From the NCBI RefSeq assembly GCF_009882985.1, contig NZ_WTUZ01000007.1:96194-151632 (forward strand): a stretch of DNA of 55,439 nt. The letters run 5' to 3'. This DNA is from Paenibacillus silvestris. GTDB lineage: Bacteria; Bacillota; Bacilli; Paenibacillales; NBRC-103111. The position numbers were made by a program, and so were the translations under genes. How positions within the stretch are numbered: the first letter of the stretch is position 1; every line of letters begins with the position of its first letter. Below, in pieces: positions 52,192-55,439 of the stretch. Below the pieces are notes generated by a model, which saw only the letters and a program-made list of their open reading frames with translations, made no database searches and was not told the origin of the DNA.

Positions 52192-52909
52192 AGCGCTCTA
52201 CCCCTCTCGTAATTTCGTTGATTCTTTGCAGTCGTACCAAGGATTCCCCGAATGGCTCTACTCTCAAAACGAAATGAAACCGATCCAAGCTCATGCATAA
52301 ATCAAAGTCCTCAGGCGGAGCGGAAGCATCACGCACATCCAAAAATTTCCCTGTCTTACTTTCGTTAAGCATGTAATGCAGAATGGCGTTAAAATCCACT
52401 GAATTTCCTTCCAAAACGTTCTTTATATATTCGGCAAGGAGGGTATCTTCATCCGCCTCTTCCGTTGCTTCCCAGCCCATGCAGACCAACGACACGATCT
52501 CCGGATTCTTCATGCGGATGTAATCGATAATGGCCTGTGCATTTACAAAGCTGCCCGTAATAATTTCATCCGCTCCAACAGCATTCACAATTCCTTGTGT
52601 ACCTGCGCTTGTCGTATGCACAATCGTTTTGCCCGAAAAGTCTACAAATTCAATAGACGAAGGGGAATTCCCGTAATCAAATCCGGGTTGAATGATTCCT
52701 CCTCTTTCACCCATCAGAATAAATTCTGGGTTGTCCTTCTTCAGCCTGTACGCAGTCTCCATATCACCAACGGGAATCAAATCCTTGACTCCATTTTCCA
52801 TTGCATAGCAGGCTACTGAAAAAGCGCGGAAAACGTCGATAATAACGGTCAGGCCCTTGGCTTTGCGAGCCCCTTCGATTAACTGGTAAATATTAATTTC
52901 CATAAGCAT
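52169..52909 (-). CDS. ComB family (2-phosphosulfolactate phosphatase-like) protein
   Basis: A 246-residue cytoplasmic protein of the ComB family. VIIDVFRAFSVACYAMENG is the Asp-containing phosphate region, followed by LMGERGG, FDYGNSPSSIEF and IVHTTSAGTQGIVNA. Characterised ComB dephosphorylates 2-phospho-3-sulfolactate in coenzyme M synthesis; here no other sulfolactate gene is visible, so it may dephosphorylate the sugar or glycerol phosphate released by the neighbouring phosphodiesterases. AGGAAGG lies 5 bases before the ATG at 52909. It is the first gene of the operon and divergent from the LysR gene. Confidence 0.85.
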   Translation of the reverse strand: MLMEINIYQLIEGARKAKGLTVIIDVFRAFSVACYAMENGVKDLIPVGDMETAYRLKKDNPEFILMGERGGIIQPGFDYGNSPSSIEFVDFSGKTIVHTTSAGTQGIVNAVGADEIITGSFVNAQAIIDYIRMKNPEIVSLVCMGWEATEEADEDTLLAEYIKNVLEGNSVDFNAILHYMLNESKTGKFLDVRDASAPPEDFDLCMSLDRFHFVLRVEPFGESLVRLQRINEITRGVERYDTIEQA

Positions 52910-52972
52910 AGATTCCTTCCTGTGACGTGAAACCATCGTCAATATCGTTATGTATTCATCCTAACTCCCGAT

Positions 52973-53024
52973 TGTCATGATGAAATTAACTGCAAATTAA
53001 TATAAATTTAACGAAGTCATGACA
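52973..53024. promoter_or_regulatory. Inverted repeats in the divergent LysR/ComB region
   Basis: TGTCATGA (52973-52980) and TCATGACA (53017-53024) are inverted copies 36 bases apart. Between them lies AAATTAATATAAATTT, a T-N11-A-like palindrome. These are plausible LysR-type binding boxes controlling both directions. Confidence 0.45.
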
Positions 53025-53072
53025 TTTTCGCAGTATTATATAGATAACATCTATACTTGAGGAGCTGGAGTT

Positions 53073-53963
53073 ATGTTTAATTTGCAGCAATTGAAAATTT
53101 TAGTCTTACTCGCGGAATATAAGAGATTGACGCTCGTCGCGAAAAAACTGAAAATCAAACAGCCTTCCGTTACATTTCATATGAAGAAGTTGGAACAATC
53201 AACAGGTGTTCGTCTTTTTATTCACAAGCATAAGTTGGTCCTTTTCACGGATGAAGGCAAAGCCCTTCTGCATTACGCCACCCGAATCGTTTCGTTGTCC
53301 GAGGAAGCGGAGCAAGTATTAACCGACTATCTGCAATTTAAAAAAGGGAAAATTATCATTGGATCGAGCAATACCCCAGCAACCTACTTTCTTCCAAAAC
53401 TGCTTGGGGAAATGCGCCAGGCTTACCCACATGTAAACATTGCCATCCAAGTGCATAATTCTCCTCAGATTATAGATTTGGTTAAAAAGTTGGAAATCGA
53501 TTTTGGGCTGGTAGCCGAGCATCAAGTGAGCGATCCTGAACTTGTCGCCATCCCGATGGTTAACGATGAGCTTGGCTTGGTCATGTATCCCGATCATCCA
53601 CTGGCACTTGCAGACACAATTGAGTCAGAGCTTTTGCAAAACGAGTTATGGATTTTGCGGGAACAAGACTCGGCTTCACGCAGAATGATGGAGCTTTGGG
53701 CTGATCGGAACAATATTAGCTGTAAGGACGGGCTGGAACTTGGAACAACGGAAGCAATCAAACGAGCGATTCAGTGTCGATTGGGGATTTCCATCTTGTC
53801 CCGATTAGCTGTTGAGGATGAAGTGCGAGGAGGACAATTGATTTTTAAAAGTTTAAACTCTGAGACGATGAGTCGCAGCCTGTTTTTCATCTATAGCCGA
53901 AATCGTTTTGTAACGCCAATTCTTCAGGAATGGATTCATTTCTTCAAAACCATGCGGTTTTAA
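53073..53963 (+). CDS. LysR family transcriptional regulator
   Basis: A 296-residue LysR regulator. The winged HTH is at residues 2-60 (LQQLKILVLLAEYKRLTLVA, then KLKIKQPSVTFHMKKLEQ), and the two-lobed effector domain follows from about residue 90 (IIIGSSNTPATYFLPKLLGE). TGAGGAG precedes the ATG. It is divergent from, and very likely regulates, the ComB-phosphodiesterase-Opp-GDPD operon, with the imported compound or its product as effector. Confidence 0.92.
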   Translation: MFNLQQLKILVLLAEYKRLTLVAKKLKIKQPSVTFHMKKLEQSTGVRLFIHKHKLVLFTDEGKALLHYATRIVSLSEEAEQVLTDYLQFKKGKIIIGSSNTPATYFLPKLLGEMRQAYPHVNIAIQVHNSPQIIDLVKKLEIDFGLVAEHQVSDPELVAIPMVNDELGLVMYPDHPLALADTIESELLQNELWILREQDSASRRMMELWADRNNISCKDGLELGTTEAIKRAIQCRLGISILSRLAVEDEVRGGQLIFKSLNSETMSRSLFFIYSRNRFVTPILQEWIHFFKTMRF

Positions 53964-54031
53964 AACTTGTTCAAAGAGGTAACCTTATAGATATCCTTTG
54001 TTTAATCACATGCCTGAATCAAAATACAACA

Positions 54032-54058
54032 AACCGGAACCCCAACGGAGTTCTGGTT
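54032..54058 (+). terminator. Terminator-like hairpin after LysR gene
   Basis: Stem AACCgGAACcCC / GGaGTTCtGGTT, 69 bases past the stop. The T run is weak. Its sequence resembles the hairpin at 19980-20008, so the two may be related terminator cassettes. Confidence 0.5.
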
Positions 54059-54083
54059 CATATGCCGAATTCTTCGCCAAGAG

Positions 54084-54188
54084 CCCACCAGACAACTCCG
54101 AGGGCAGATCCCATCTGCGTTCCACTAAGTCAACCGCTTCCAAGGCCTGCATGACAACAGGCTCCCTTTCAGACTCTCTACTTAGCAT
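54084..54188 (-). pseudogene. Fragment of an ABC transporter ATPase
   Basis: Thirty-five codons read EREPVVMQALEAVDLVERRW then DLPSELSGG, matching the region just before and including the ABC signature (LSGGQQQR) of MacB/LolD-type ATPases. Right after LSGG the reading becomes unrelated, and no Walker A or B remains. It is a remnant of a deleted transporter. Confidence 0.6.
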
Positions 54189-54756
54189 TTTCTAATACTA
54201 TATCTGTAGTAATTGCAATAGCTCCGAAGATCGCCAGTCATGCCAGTAGCCTCTATCTTAGTACATGAAACGTTATCCGCTAGCTTTGATACCCTTTCTC
54301 AGTATATTCTGAAGTGCTTTAGAAATCATATAAACAGCTACCATATAGTGAACGCGCATTCGTAATTTAATTGATTTTTAGAAATACAAAAACTCCCACC
54401 AACCTGCTTTATCCAGTGGGAGTATACCTATCGAAACGAAATCTTTACTAATTTGTATTCTAGTTGATTTAAAGAAGGCCAAACATAGTAATACTGTTAG
54501 ATCAAATCTATAAGTCATCTTCCATCTAGCACCTAGTAAACTAGAATTGATATAGCAGTCTCTATAATCAAGTAAACCAATAAACTTGGGAGTAGTATTT
54601 ATTATGAATATTGTTGTCAAGCTAAGTGCCGGTTCCACCAAGCAAGCACCCATTTTTTGGTAAATGGTTTTTAGTCTACATAAATCCGGTTACTAGTCCA
54701 TTCCTAAAATAAACTACTCACGTACAATGAACCAACTATGTAGGGAGGTGTCATTA
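54189..54756. other. AT-rich region upstream of collagen-like gene
   Basis: No confident gene. A minus-strand frame at 54378-54653 (91 residues, MGACLVEPALSLTTIFII at its start) has no recognised family and its end overlaps a terminator-like hairpin, so it is probably not a gene or is decayed. The promoter of the collagen-like gene must lie near 54690-54745. Confidence 0.4.
54388..54423 (-). terminator. Terminator-like hairpin on the minus strand
   Basis: Stem ACTCCCAC / GTGGGAGT with a 16-base loop, followed on the minus strand by TTTTTG. It would end a transcript coming from the right, where no convincing minus-strand gene is present. Confidence 0.5.
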
Positions 54757-55439
54757 TTGAGTTGCTTAGATAATAAGAAACGATGCAAAAAGAAAACAAT
54801 AATTGTTTGCCCTCCGAAAACAAAAAAAAAGAAGCGTCGACTTCGAGTTGTTAAAAAAATTGTACAGGTATCATGTCCCCCACCTAAAGTGAATGTGACA
54901 ACTCCGACAGTTGTTGGTCCTCAGGGACCTCAAGGACCTGTTGGTCCTGCCGGTGGACCTCCGGGACCTCAAGGACAGATAGGACCCCCGGGACCTCAAG
55001 GACCTGCCGGTACACCAGGTGGACCTCCGGGACCTCAAGGACCAAGAGGACCTGCGGGGCCTGCTGGTGGCCCTCAGGGACCAATAGGACCGGCAGGACC
55101 GCAAGGAATACCTGGACCTGCTGGAGCAATGGGAGCACAAGGGGCTCCTGGATTGGTTGGCCCAATGGGACCACAAGGTCCAGCGGGCTCAGAAGGACCT
55201 GCTGGACCAAGAGGACCGGCTGGAGGAGAAACTGGACCAAGAGGACCTGTGGGTCCAGCCGGACCAAGAGGATTTGAAGGTCCAGTGGGACCAAGAGGAC
55301 CTGCAGGGGCGCAAGGACCTCGAGGAGACCAAGGAGACGAAGGACCACAAGGAGACCAAGGGATACAAGGGATACAAGGACCAGCAGGAACGCCTGGAGC
55401 TCAAGGAGCAACTGGAGCACCAGGAGCTGCAGGAGCACC
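54757..55439 (+). CDS. Collagen-like repeat protein, 3' end beyond window
   Basis: At least 227 residues. The start is a TTG at 54757, with AGGGAGGTG 6 bases upstream. The first 45 residues are strongly basic with four cysteines ([12 protein letters not shown], then [12 protein letters not shown] and VSCPPP) and no signal peptide. From about residue 55 the chain is Gly-X-Y collagen triplets, mostly GPQ, GPA and GPR. The triplet phase is broken four times by one extra glycine ([28 protein letters not shown]). Bacterial collagen-like proteins of this kind are known on spore surfaces (exosporium filaments) and cell walls; with a spore-former as host, a spore-surface role is the best guess. A run of nine A residues in the basic region is slip-prone. 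Confidence 0.85.
   Translation, partial: MSCLDNKKRCKKKTIIVCPPKTKKKKRRLRVVKKIVQVSCPPPKVNVTTPTVVGPQGPQGPVGPAGGPPGPQGQIGPPGPQGPAGTPGGPPGPQGPRGPAGPAGGPQGPIGPAGPQGIPGPAGAMGAQGAPGLVGPMGPQGPAGSEGPAGPRGPAGGETGPRGPVGPAGPRGFEGPVGPRGPAGAQGPRGDQGDEGPQGDQGIQGIQGPAGTPGAQGATGAPGAAGA

Noticed and set aside
54378..54653. 91-residue minus-strand ORF
   Set aside because: No recognisable family, no clear ribosome binding site, and its last codons form the arm of a terminator-like hairpin.
54690..54745. SigK-type promoter for the collagen-like gene
   Set aside because: CGTACAATGA near 54721 only loosely resembles the SigK -10 element and no convincing -35 element is at the right distance.
54884..55438. Long minus-strand frame rich in Leu and Val opposite the collagen-like gene
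   Set aside because: It is the mirror of Gly-X-Y codons; it has no start signal, and the plus-strand frame has a ribosome binding site and a meaningful product.

Overview
The window looks like chromosome of a spore-forming, S-layer-bearing Gram-positive bacterium, most likely Paenibacillus or a close relative. The signs are a GerA/GerB/GerC germinant-receptor operon, a YheC/D spore-coat ATP-grasp protein, a giant secreted enzyme with three SLH repeats, a YesM/YesN-type two-component pair beside sugar ABC operons, CcpA-like cre sites and strong AGGAGG ribosome binding sites. No rRNA, tRNA, CRISPR array, phage gene or intact transposase was seen.

Layout. 0.3-1.5 kb: a lone M16 metallopeptidase. 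1.7-12.4 kb: an accessory stretch in which every gene is on the minus strand (VOC protein, hydrolase, aldo/keto reductase, methyltransferase, several unknown small proteins, P-loop kinase, amidase). It contains at least four broken or doubtful genes. Most gene boundaries here carry a copy of one structured repeat: a left box around CTGCCCGTTA, a GC-rich hairpin, and a right box around TTGAACTATCGTTCCCCGTTAG. All copies point the same way, and in several the gene's stop codon lies inside the right box. More copies occur at 32-44 kb. 12.8-14.2 kb: divergent MerR regulator and SDR enzyme. 14.3-19.9 kb: LacI-controlled sugar operon (binding protein, two permeases, GH1-like enzyme) with a palindromic operator in front of both the regulator and the operon. 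20.0-28.5 kb: a second sugar ABC operon ending in a 1760-residue SLH-anchored enzyme with its own cre site. 28.8-32.1 kb: the YesM/YesN pair, divergent from that operon.

32.3-36.0 kb: ger operon. 36.5-44.3 kb: mixed genes (MetX-like hydrolase, YheC/D plus CapA, GNAT, APH-like kinase, effector-binding protein, beta-lactamase-fold hydrolase), again punctuated by the repeat. 44.6-54.0 kb: an eight-gene minus-strand operon (phosphosulfolactate-phosphatase-like ComB, type I phosphodiesterase, complete Opp/Dpp-type importer, GDPD phosphodiesterase) with a divergent LysR regulator. Its parts parallel the Agrobacterium agrocinopine (acc) operon, suggesting uptake and hydrolysis of an organic phosphodiester. 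54.1-55.4 kb: a fragment of an ABC ATPase, then a collagen-like gene that runs off the window.

The points most worth following are the repeat-punctuated gene array, the phosphodiester-utilisation-like operon, the unassigned catalytic domain of the giant SLH enzyme, and the collagen-like gene with regular single-glycine interruptions.
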